Below are positions 25,501 through 37,900 of a stretch of 64,000 nt of DNA, piece by piece. How positions within the stretch are numbered: position 1 is the first letter of the stretch; every line of letters begins with the position of its first letter. The translations under genes and the position numbers were made by a program. The stretch is taken from positions 13,713,071 to 13,777,070 of the forward strand of contig OZ038312.1 in NCBI GenBank assembly GCA_964035775.1, in the 5' to 3' direction. Below the pieces are notes generated by a model that saw nothing but the letters and a program-made list of their open reading frames with translations, was not told the DNA's origin and did no database searches. The stretch is from Osedax frankpressi (taxonomy: Eukaryota; Annelida; Polychaeta; Sabellida; Siboglinidae).

Positions 25501-26992
25501 AGCAATTAGCATGATACGAAGATATGAGATATATATGTATTGTTATGGAACGGTGTTTACCAATATTGTATGTGAATATGTTCAATGTTGAAATGATATG
25601 CAGTTTGTATTATATATATACATATATATATATACCTGATGGTGCATGTGTATCATGAATCGGTGGAGGGTGTTCTGATGATATTTTACTGAATAAAAAT
25701 ATAGGATTGGAGTCCTATGGATTGTAATGAATCATTATATAATAAAAATATAAAGTAAAAGTATACAAACAAATTAAATATATAGAATAATTTTAAATAA
25801 CAATTGTACATATCAAATTAAAGTATATATGAATAATTAAGTATTTACAATTACTGACTTAATAATTAACTAAATTATGATATATTTAAGTGATAATGAG
25901 AATATTATATTATATAAATTATATTTTTTAGAAATTATAATTATATACATAGTATAATACGAACAAGTCCAGAAAAATAACTCGAAACTTTACATTCAGC
26001 CTCTAGATTATCTCCTCCACTTATAAGAAGAACTTGTTGATCAATAGATACCCCATATACCTTACTAATTTCATCATGTAAATCGGATACTCTGTAAAAG
26101 AAACCCTTTTTATATTTAATTCATTAAGTACAAAATATAAAGAATATTGATATCAATAATATCTATATATCAATTATAATACATATATATATATATATAT
26201 TAATACATACTTTTGATTGGCAAATTTCATATCGAGTGATAACATTGAGCCAATATTAACATGGAAAACGTACAACATCTTAAATAATGCTTAGATTTAT
26301 TATATACCATAGATTTTAAATATTAAAATTATGTATAACAATTATAAAATAGCGGTAAGTATATAGTATACTTATTAAGACATGGCACATGTCTATATTA
26401 CTATATACGTATTTTAATAATTATACATTTATATAATTTAAAATTAAGTTTGAAAATTATTTATTTTAAATAGTGAATTCTAATTGATTTTACAATATAA
26501 AGTATTCATATATTAAGCATATTATATTATGAATTATTTTATAAATATATAATACAAATTACTGAAAATTCGTTACACAAATATGAGTTTACACAATATT
26601 TATAAAATTAAGATAATAAATATAAATCGTATTTATTATTTAGTTTTATTATCAACTTTGACTTTTAACATTTAGAGAAAATTTGAAGATATTTAAAATG
26701 GGTTGATTTCAAATTGACTATTATTAATAATGACAGTATAATACAGAGTAAATAACTGTTTAATATATTATATTTTAAAGGTTTTAAATTTTATATTATT
26801 TTAGAATTATGAGTAAATTATTATCCCGTGAAAATTATCCTAGAATTTTATATAAATTTTAGGTCAAGACCATAGTTCGGCGAGTTCAAATGATGCGGGA
26901 GTTGCGTGCGATACAAATTCTAAATAGGTATATTGAAAATAAAATTACCGGCATTTTAATAGCTCATGTCCATTAATATCAATGTGATTCAT
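10686..26992 (-). CDS. RB1CC1: FIP200 (RB1-inducible coiled-coil protein 1), 22 exons, 3' end not found
   Basis: FIP200 is the scaffold of the ULK1/ATG1 autophagy-initiation complex and the animal counterpart of Atg11/Atg17. Joining 22 minus-strand exons gives 1034 codons with no stop and matching phase at every junction: 26949-26992, 25965-26091, 25636-25714, 25392-25465, 23546-23661, 23012-23098, 22401-22512, 21259-21336, 20812-21041, 19667-19853, 18757-18838, 18472-18530, 17952-18052, 15445-16363, 15212-15361, 14778-14897, 13682-13795, 13224-13319, 12392-12433, 11765-11873, 11610-11649 and 10686-10821. Family signatures recalled from human RB1CC1: CEQLVHDQHLQHQGW (human CEGLVHDEHLQHQGW), IPLLETL, SLLDWIN, EEVVRRK and LPDIGISD. 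An N-terminal ubiquitin-like segment, the ATG17-like region, a Ser/Thr-rich linker and a coiled coil appear in family order. The C-terminal Claw domain and stop codon are missing from the model. Human RB1CC1 has about 1594 residues. Confidence 0.93.
15445..16363 (-). CDS. RB1CC1: FIP200 exon 14: GC-rich Ser/Thr linker and start of coiled coil
   Basis: This 919-nt exon is by far the largest and is strikingly GC- and CpG-rich. It starts in a run of MTTTTSSDHSGGG, contains an in-frame 15-base repeat giving about five RSTDA units (16190-16265), and then serine- and proline-rich disorder. It ends in a helical stretch, LRLELDNCRRC followed by a predicted coiled coil, matching the human VQLERCRVV start of the coil. 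The ATG at 16362 is internal: AG from exon 13 plus C completes a serine codon before it. Its acceptor (cccctcgcag) abuts the 17-bp minisatellite. Confidence 0.88.
16374..17531. repeat. 17-bp minisatellite, unit tagaggcgggtatttag
   Basis: About 68 copies in the FIP200 intron between exons 13 and 14, ending about ten bases before the acceptor of exon 14. Variant units (aggggcgag instead of agaggcggg) recur at about 16605, 16914, 17067, 17169 and 17305. The last four are spaced 9, 6 and 8 units apart, which indicates higher-order duplication. On the FIP200 sense strand each junction reads TACTAAATA. Confidence 0.96.
17952..21336 (-). CDS. RB1CC1: FIP200 exons 8-13: central helical region
   Basis: Exon 8 is divergent and ends NEKNRE; one more exon could be missing between exons 7 and 8. 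Exon 9 (230 nt) reads VIGLGERLADLEKL ... CDMQRKCLEAKQDLCDNL. Exon 10 (187 nt) contains KLEILRKLSRR and FRAVEEVVRRKSYSE. Exon 11 starts WSSSLCEER (human WAGALVKDG). Exon 12 reads LFPGIEDLPSDYG. Exon 13 reads FDTALPDIGISDIKYL (human FDCELPDISLKDLQFL). The introns hold the 16-bp array (between exons 9 and 10) and the TTAC array (between exons 10 and 11). All junctions are in phase. Confidence 0.92.
18932..19600. repeat. (TTAC)n array with an interspersed 17-bp spacer
   Basis: Runs of ttac, three to nine copies long, are separated by about fourteen copies of acacaactctacatttct. The whole array lies in the FIP200 intron between exons 10 and 11, starting about 65 bases past the donor at 19667. On the FIP200 sense strand the runs read GTAAGTAAG. 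Confidence 0.96.
20023..20770. repeat. 16-bp minisatellite, unit gggaagagaataagat
   Basis: About 46 copies with gagaat/ggaat/gtaat variants, in the FIP200 intron between exons 9 and 10. On the sense strand it is a repeated pyrimidine tract, ATCTTATTCTCTTCCC. Two long minus frames through it are repeat shadows. Confidence 0.96.
22401..23661 (-). CDS. RB1CC1: FIP200 exons 5-7: ATG17-like region
   Basis: Exon 5 (116 nt) carries the most conserved family motif, VHDQHLQHQGW. Exon 6 (87 nt) encodes FKSRIQQFLEILEKY, an amphipathic helix. Exon 7 (112 nt) encodes FGDSVGVLACIPLLETL and ends SLLDWINDQ. In the human protein these last two motifs are separated by a long acidic insert; here they are about 15 residues apart, so the insert is absent. 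The intron between exons 5 and 6 contains the 18-bp array. Confidence 0.92.
23297..23522. repeat. 18-bp minisatellite, core cactgaccacaatgtc
   Basis: About 13 copies of an 18-base unit with cac/cgc variants, starting about 25 bases after the donor of FIP200 exon 5 (sense strand). The unit is six codons long, so both strands show open frames that are artefacts. Confidence 0.95.

Positions 26993-27019
<27 letters not shown>
25392..27019 (-). CDS. RB1CC1: FIP200 exons 1-4: ubiquitin-like N-terminus
   Basis: Exon 1 reads MNHIDINGHELLKC and ends at CG/GTAATT. Its ATG at 26992 is the first usable start, but a possible acceptor (ctgtag) at 27020 means the exon could begin at 27019 with the true start further upstream. 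Exon 2 encodes VSDLHDEISKVYGVSI, then DQQVLLISGGDNLEAEC, matching the human VADLKHAIQSKYKI...QVLVVNGGE segment. Exon 3 encodes DSNPIFLFSK (human DTNPIFLFNK). Exon 4 encodes the linker ending NKIPLAE. Intron 1 is 857 bases; introns 2 and 3 are 250 and 170 bases. Confidence 0.88.
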
Positions 27020-29332
<2,313 letters not shown>

Positions 29333-29516
29333 ATGGCTAATTACCGTCCATTTAATTTTAGCTGGGTTGTAGATGGGTTGTTATGCGCCCATGGGTATCC
29401 ACACAGCAGATCACATTTCGAATATTTATATAAGAAGGGTATAAGAACGCTAGTAACATTAACAGACAGTAGTTTCGAAATTGATAAAAAAGTTGCCGCT
29501 CGTGCTACTAATAATG
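29333..29516 (+). CDS. DUSP23: DUSP23 exon 1
   Basis: 184 nt from the ATG to a donor g/GTTATT; the last G combines with AT of exon 2 to make Asp. Encodes the N-terminal NFSW motif and the beta strand IRTLVTLTD. The intron that follows is 2.7 kb of AT-rich DNA. Confidence 0.92.
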
Positions 29517-32500
29517 GTTATTTAAATGTTTTTTAATTACTCGAATTCCAATTACAAAGAAATAATATATAAATATATTCTACTAAATTAATATAATACA
29601 TAAATCACGTATGGAAGAAAGCACTGTAAAAATACGTAAACAGTATCCACCAAAAAAATCACATAATGGAATTGATTGATTTATGTGCATTTTTTAATTC
29701 TTTTAAAAAGCTCTTTGTATAAATCACAATATTTATGAAAATTATTAAATAGTATTGTTTGTAAATATATATTTTTAGTTTTTTTTATCGATTATCAATT
29801 ATTCTTATGTTCGTGAATAGTAGTAGGATTGAATTCAAAAAATACTTAAATTCAATACTCAAGGAATCTGACCCTATTGTATATCATAAAATGTAAGATA
29901 TTATATTTCTTCATAATGTATAAGCTATACATATAAGATACGTATATATATAATATACACATATATATATATATATATATCATATATAAATCATATGTAT
30001 ATAATATTTAACATATTATAATGTATGATATGCATTCAGATAAGATTAACTACTTGTGATGAATTCACATATTTCATATATACTTACACCTACAAATAAT
30101 ATTGTTATTCACGTATGTAAGAATAATTGATTTTAATAAAGCAAGCCACTATATTAAGTGTTTTTTGTCGTGGTTAATTTTGAAATATGTTATAAGTTAT
30201 AAGTTATTCCATGCAATATAGGTACATTTTTGTAATTATTACCACTTTTCGTCTGATTTTAATATCATTTTCATAAAATATTTATTATAAACAGACATTT
30301 AAATTTTGAATGATTTTTATTATAGTTATTCTATTAATAAATTAGTTAAAATATATGATATTGGATAAGTTGGTCATTCAAATATTACATTATTGACAAT
30401 ATTACATTATTATCAAATCAATTTTTTAACTAGAATATATACTTTAATTTTTATTTTTAAAATATAAAACATGTGTTCTTTATTATATGTATATTTATAG
30501 CAGCTTAAGAAAAGTCAATTTAGTAGAATTGTATTATATAATATCTAATTATGTACATTTTCAATGATAATTATTATTTTTTACTATTTATTAATATGTA
30601 ATACATTTAGATTATTTAGTTTTAAAATTAATATTCAAATATTATCTTATAATGCAAATTATAGATATTTTTAATATCATATAAACATTGTAAATTAATG
30701 TTATTTTTTACCATATAGTAAATTAATATAATACATTAATATCACTGGTACCATGAACAATGTGTGTCATATATAATTTATTATATTCAATATTTTAAAT
30801 TCCGTATTAATATGTAATCAAAAAAAGAACGTTTATATAATTTGAACTCATAAATTAACATAAATAATATTTAATGATTTAGAAATATTTTACTCTTGAA
30901 AGCAGCTAATTTGATATTCTTATGTAGATATTAAATCAGATTATTATATCGGTTTTAGAAATTTATTTGTATATGTTTGATAATTTGTATGTAAAGCAGA
31001 TTATTTATAGTTAATTATATTTATTTTAAGAAAAAATATCTTTATTTTTAACCTTGTAATTATTTTGTTGATACAATATGGTCAACATCTTAGAATAGTT
31101 TTAAGTTGCAGAATTAAATTGTAATGAAATTTATATGTAACTTTTTTTTTTGCGATAAATACATTTCTTGGCTAGTCATCATTTTACAATTTTACAATAA
31201 ATCATCTCTGGGTATAAACTAATGATGAATTGTTATTCTATAACATGCTGCATGCAATTATAAATATTAACTTTTTATAACTTTTTATAACTTTTTATAA
31301 CTTTGCTGCCAATTGCATAAAAAGAACTTCAAAATGTAATGCAAAATATAAAATTGCATTCCGTAATGATATTAAAATCTAATGAATACATTTATCAACT
31401 ATATTTTTATAATTTTCATACCATTACTGAAATATCTTATTTTTTATATTAAGTTTTTTAATTACAGTTTTTAAAACTTATAAATATATTGATGTAGAAT
31501 TATAATTTAGACAGTAAATTATTAATTAAAAATAATAATTTTGAAAAATAGTTATATTTCATTCTTCATGTAAATTGCAGATGGTTAAAGCCTGTGTCCA
31601 ATGGATTTCACTTTATATTAATTGCACTTTGAATTAATATTTCTCTGAAAAGTTAATTAAGACAGATGACATTTTGTGCAATTTCTGAGCATACAATCTG
31701 CATGCAAATATACTTTTTCACTTTTTAGATTGCACTGATACATCATTGAAATCCATTTTTTTTGATATAGATAAATAAAAACTCTAAAACATAATTGTAT
31801 TTTTGCAATATATATATTTTTTTTAATTCTGAAAATAAATTTAGAAACAATAAAAATTTACATATTTAGATGTAAAAAATTCCAATAAATTGACAATATA
31901 TATGTTATAATGCTAATATTATTACATGAAATAAAATATATTAAAAAAAAATGAAAGTATAAATATAAATTCATTAGTAAAGTATAAATTCTTTAGTAAA
32001 AGAAAATTAATTTGAAAATTTGTAAAAAAATTTAGAATTTAAATTTTTAGTTTGGTGGTGTTGGGAATTACATTTCTATTAAACAATTTAAGTTAATTAT
32101 CATTAATATAATTATAATTAATTGATGATTATTAATAACTAACTATCAACATCTAATGAATTATAGTATTACTAAATATAGTAAATATTGGAAATATATT
32201 AATTTAATACAATGTGTTTATTAAATACTTGTTACAGATTTGCAACTATATCATATACCCATTGAGGAATTCTGCCCACCGTCTATTGAACAAATTGAAC
32301 AATTTGTCGTTTATGTGGAATATGCCCGGGTGCAAAAAATTGTTAATATTGCAATTTTTTAAATCAAATTATATCAAATTATATATAACTCACCGACATT
32401 TCATTAATACATTAGTACATCATCTGTGAATTAATATCGCAATAGAAAATCGCGGTACACTGCCACTGGGGTCGAGGACGCACTGGTACAATGTGTGCCG

Positions 32501-32609
32501 CCTATCTAGTGTATCGAGACCGAATCACGGCTCAACAAGCCATCGATCGTATCCGCGAACTGCGACCCCTCTCCGTTGAAACCGTTGACCAGGAAACCGT
32601 TATAAAAAG
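29333..32609 (+). CDS. DUSP23: DUSP23-type dual-specificity phosphatase (last exon unresolved)
   Basis: Small cytosolic atypical dual-specificity phosphatase of the VHZ/DUSP23 type. Exons are 29333-29516, 32238-32341 (alternative end 32329) and 32446-32609. The protein starts MANYRPFNFSWVVDG (human PPNFSWVLPG), then IRTLVTLTD, IEEFCPPSIEQIEQFV, the catalytic loop VHCHWGRGRTGTMCAAYLV and IRELRPLSVETVDQE. The HCxxGxxR signature is intact (Cys in HCHWGRGR). At the family's PxDF general-acid position this protein has Glu (IEEF). Length fits: about 150 residues in human, about 150 here. The final exon would add only a few residues; in-phase candidates follow acceptors at 32858 (giving SR then stop) and 32918 (giving R then stop). 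Confidence 0.93.
32238..32341 (+). CDS. DUSP23: DUSP23 exon 2
   Basis: Follows the acceptor gttacag and reads LQLYHIPIEEFCPPSIEQ then IEQFVVYVEYAR. Two phase-0 donors are possible: after Arg (GTGCAA, exon end 32329) or four residues later (GTTAAT, exon end 32341). The family alignment does not separate them, since one gives two residues fewer and the other two more than human before the HC motif. Confidence 0.88.
32446..32609 (+). CDS. DUSP23: DUSP23 exon 3 with catalytic loop
   Basis: 164 nt after an acceptor aatag. It encodes KIAVHCHWGRGRTGTM (phosphate-binding loop with the nucleophilic Cys and invariant Arg) and the C-terminal helix ending ETVIK. The donor is aaaag/GTATTT in phase 2. Confidence 0.93.
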
Positions 32610-34764
32610 GTATTTTTGGCTATTAGTTTGTGTATGCAATAGGTTTATTAGTGCAATATGTCTATGTTATTTATTTAATGCTTTACAAATTGATTATATT
32701 CAATAAAATTCATTCGTATATGAATATTCTAATATCAGACATTAACATTTAATTGTAAAATAATTAAACTACTAAAACCTCATCAATTTTCTTTAAAAAT
32801 CATATCCAAATTTATTTAAACAAATTTATAACGAAGAGATTTCAATTTGATTTTACAGTAGATAAGGATTTGATAACTATTACTTATTAAATTTTTATAT
32901 TTATTGTCTTCCCGGCAGGTAATATCATAAATATGGTATATTATACAAAAGCTCTTTGGCCGCAGGCATTTTATACACATTTCTCATACGGTGTAGTAGA
33001 TTACAACAATGATTTTATAAGAACCAACCAAAGAAATATCTGCAGAATATAAAACAAATAATGCTAGTTTATAAGAAATATTCAGACAAATAATATTGGT
33101 ACACTTTTCATACTATATATGGTCGACATATTGAAACTTGAAGGACATATGGTTACAAAACCAGATGATAAATTTTAAGACAAGTTTTAAAATACAAGTA
33201 CAAAATACAATAATATTTGTCAATGTAATTGAAATTTATGTTCACAATTATTGCACGATAAAAAAAGTAAAAATGGTTTAGATAATTATTAGCAACAGGA
33301 AATTTGTAATTTACAGTAACAATTTACAAAACTATGTTTTATTTAGAGAATCAACAGTTTAAAAGTTAAAAGTTACATTTTTTACAAATTTAATTTACTA
33401 AGATTTTGAAATACTTCCTGAAAATATCTAATCATAAATTATAATAATACATATTTTGAAATTCCACCCTTTGATTTAACAGTGAATATATATTTGACCT
33501 ATATTTGCATTTTTCTGAACACAAAATAATGATTATATTAGAAAATATATATCTTTTCTCTAAAATAACTATTTTGAAAACTCAAAATTCAATTTCTCAT
33601 AATCTATTATATCAAATTGAATCCACAATATTGTAATTGAATTTATTCATATATATATATATAGTAATTTGATAGTTAAACTAGTGTTGCATAGTTCTTT
33701 TATTAGAAAAATGTTAAAACACATTTGTCCATGTTTGCAAAATAATTTATTAATGAAATAATATATGTTTTATGATATACATATAATATGTATATATATA
33801 ATGATATCTTAGTTTAAATATCAATTTTTAATATAAGCTAAACACTCTAAATATTTAAATTTCTATTCTGCCAGTGATATTTCTAAAACATGTCTAAAAT
33901 TCTATAACATACAAATGTAATCTTAAATAAATTAATTTATGTAAGTAAGATATATACAATTGCTTAAATATTATATCTATTGTACTAATTATATGAATGT
34001 AAGGTCTTTCAAATTCATAAATTCACTATAAAATCTCGTTAAATTAAAGTTAATATATATTGTAGCAATGTAATTATGATTTCAAAGGTACGCGGAGAAG
34101 CTAAACAATGTTTGTAATGAGATGAGAAGTAATAATGTTGAAAGAAATGGGACGAAGACTCCAAATTGATCATAGATTTGTCCCCGTGCTCTATCCAACA
34201 CGTTCCACAGACGGACACCCATTATCCACCACAATGATCGACCTACTATCCTAGATTTTGATTTACTCGGATATATGTACCAACTTATTTGTGTAAATTA
34301 CTTGATTTGAACTTCTGTGATATTCACCAGAACACTCAGTTTTACCTCTTGTATGCAAAATGTATTGCAAAATGCTCGTGGGTAGCATTGTATTAAATAT
34401 ACATTCTTATTACAATCAGCTACGCTATTGTTATCTGCGGTTATACCATTTAACAATGGTTCATTGATTTATGAAATTCTAATGGTAACCACTATATATA
34501 CAACGATTCTCCTAATGATCCCTCTAGTATTTACAATAAATGATTCAAATATAGATATATTGACTATATTTCAAATTACTAGTAAACATATACAGTATTA
34601 GAAAATGTGTTTATTGTAGAAATATATAAACGTAATTATTAATAATAATATTTATATTTATAAATATGTCGTAGTAAAAAAAATTGAATAAAAGTAATGG
34701 TTTGAAAAATTGCTTTTTGCTAATAACTCCACATGTAATGTAACACTCGAATGTGGTCGATGAC
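32610..34764. other. AT-rich region between convergent DUSP23 and MO25
   Basis: Should hold the last DUSP23 exon and the 3' UTRs of both genes. Two short terminal-exon candidates for DUSP23 were noted near 32859 and 32919. Nothing else exon-like was seen. Confidence 0.4.
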
Positions 34765-34926
34765 TCATATGTCCTGAATTCTTTGAAGGACATATGTCCT
34801 TTCATTTATAAATTCCTGATCACCGTTGGAATCCAGGAACAGAGACATAAAGTCTATGAGCTCCTGTTTATTGATCTGCAGTAACTCCTTAATTTCGTGA
34901 GTTTGGTTTGGGTTCGCGATGAATAT
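34765..34926 (-). CDS. CAB39: MO25 exon 3 (C-terminus)
   Basis: 162 nt including TGA, after an acceptor aatacag. Reads IFIANPNQTHEIKELLQIN, ELIDFMSLF and NERTYVLQRIQDI then stop. Equivalent to the last two helices of the family. Confidence 0.95.
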   Translation of the reverse strand: MFIANPNQTHEIKELLQINKQELIDFMSLFLDSNGDQEFINERTYVLQRIQDI

Positions 34927-37900
34927 CTGTATTTGATCAGAGTTCAAATTTATAAATATATCTATAAATCAAAACCTGTAATCAAAATTGAAAAACTATA
35001 TATATATAGTAAATATCACTAATAAATAGTCTTACATATTAAAGTATTTAAAAATGTTGCAAATTATTTTACCCAGATAAATAAAAACCGTAACTAATTA
35101 ATATAAATACTCTTCAGGTTTTTAATAAATAGCTATAGTATAACAATCAGATTTCAATAAGATTATACTATATTTATTTAACCTTATTTGCAAATATTTA
35201 ATATTACCATACATATTACTATATTTCTATGTATACTAAATACTAAATATAGAAAAACTATTTGATTAACGAATTCATTTCTGCTATAGTAATAATTTCA
35301 TTAGTTTCACGCGAATAAATATAAATCTCATATTAACAATTAGTTAAATAAACGCATCCGACATATACATTATTATACACTTGATACACTGCGATACAAC
35401 ATTTCAATTCTTATTCGTAGACCGCTTTCAAACACACGGAGTGAAGTAATATTTTTTTAATTCTTTGAACTGTTGCAAAATATATTTGGCAGTAAAATAA
35501 AGTAAGCACTGCAGAAAACTAAACTACATGAAGATAAACAGCACATTTATAAGGCATACTTTAAGTACATACTTTTATTATATTGCAAAATTAATTAGGT
35601 TTTTATTTTATAAATAGATTAACAAGTAACATATTTGTTAATGTAGTAACTTCCTGTGTTACCGTAGTGTTATTGTGTAGTGTGTAAGTGTACACTGTAC
35701 ATGTATTGAGATATGATACATTTACATCTAATTTATTTATCCAAATTTCAATCCACTATTTAAAATGAAAAAGTATTCATAGATTATAAGAATAAACGAA
35801 ACATTAAATAAATAAATATAAGTTAATATTTGATTAAATGTAAATATTATTAATTGATATTATTGGAATAGTTGGTAAATATTAAAACTATATAGGCAAG
35901 AGATAATATTATCATATGCATATATATTCAAATTACTATTATAAATTAAGTATAGGGAATGTTTACAGAAACGTTGTGGAATGCAGGTAAAAGGAAATAA
36001 ACGCAAGTCTGTGAAAAATTACCTCGAAATATATTTAAAACATTTAAAGTAAATAGAAAATAATGAAAACAATAAATATTTGAATCAATTTCATATATAA
36101 TATATCATCTAAAATGTAAATTATGTATATATAAAGCACTGTGTAAATATAATATTAGTATATGAAGCATTGTACATATGATAGCCTATATCACAGCATT
36201 AAAGTACATAGGCAATGTAAAAGGAATTTGGTAAGGTGTGAAATAGTCTGCATAATAATCTAAATATCTAAAAGAATGTGAGAGCGTATATGAATACAGT
36301 GGAATGTGAGCTGTAAGAGTACATTAATATAGAATAATATACATTATAGTCTGCATAACATATACATTATAGTCTGCATAACATATACATTATAGTCTGC
36401 ATAACATATACATTATAGTCTGCATAACATATACATTATAGTCTGCATAATAATTTAAATATCTAAAAGAATATGTGAGCGTATGTGAATACAGTGGAAT
36501 GTGAGCTGTAAATATGTATTCACGAAATTAGCAGATAGTTGATATGATAGGAGATATAATGATGAGATATAATGATGAGATATAATGATGAGATATAATG
36601 GTGAGATATAATGATGAGATATAATGATGAGATATAATGATGAGATATAATGATGAGATATAATGATGAGATATAATGATGAGATACAATGATGAAATAC
36701 AATGATGAGATACAATGATGAGATACAATGATGAGATACAATGATGAGATATAATGATGAGATATAATGATGAGATATAATGATGAGATATAATGATGAG
36801 ATATAATGATGAGATATAATGATGAGATATAATGATGAGATATAATGATGAGATATAATGATGAGATATAATGATGAGATATAATGATGAGATATAATGA
36901 TGAGATATAATGATGAGATATAATGATGAGATATAATGATGAGATATAATGATGAGATATAATGAAGAGATATAATGATGAGATATAATGATGAGATATA
37001 ATGATGAGATATAATGATGAGATATAATGATGAGATATAATGATGAGATATAATGATGAGATATAATGATGAGATATAATGAGATATAATGATGAGATAC
37101 AATGATGAGATACAATGATGAGATACAATGATGAGATACAATGATGAGATACAATGATGAGATACAATGATGAGATACAATGATGAGATACAATGATGAG
37201 ATACAATGATGAGATACAATGATGAGATACAATGATGAGATACAATGATGAGATACAATGATGAGATACAATGATGAGATACAATGATGAGATATAATGA
37301 TGAGATATAATGATGAGATATAATGATGAGATATAATGATGAGATATAATGATGAGATATAATGATGAGATATAATGATGAGATATAGTGATGAGATATA
37401 GTGATGAGATATAGTGATGAGATATAATGATGAGATCTAATGATGAGATATAATGATGAGATATAATGAAGAGATATAATGATGAGATATAATGATGAGA
37501 TATAATGATGAGATATAATGATGAGATATAATGAAGAGATATAATGATGAGATATAATGATGAGATATAATGATGAGATATAATGATGAGATATAATGAT
37601 GAGATATAATGATGAGATATAATGATGAGATATAATGATGAGATATAATGATGAGATATAATGATGAGATATAATGATGAGATATAATGATGAGATATAA
37701 TGATGAGATATAATGATGAGATATAATGATGAGATATAATGATGAGATATAATGATGAGATATAATGATGAGATATAATGATGAGATATAATGATGAGAT
37801 ATAATGATGAGATATAATGATGAGATATAATGATGAGATATAATGATGAGATATAATGATGAGATATAATGATGAGATATAATGATGAGATATAATGATG

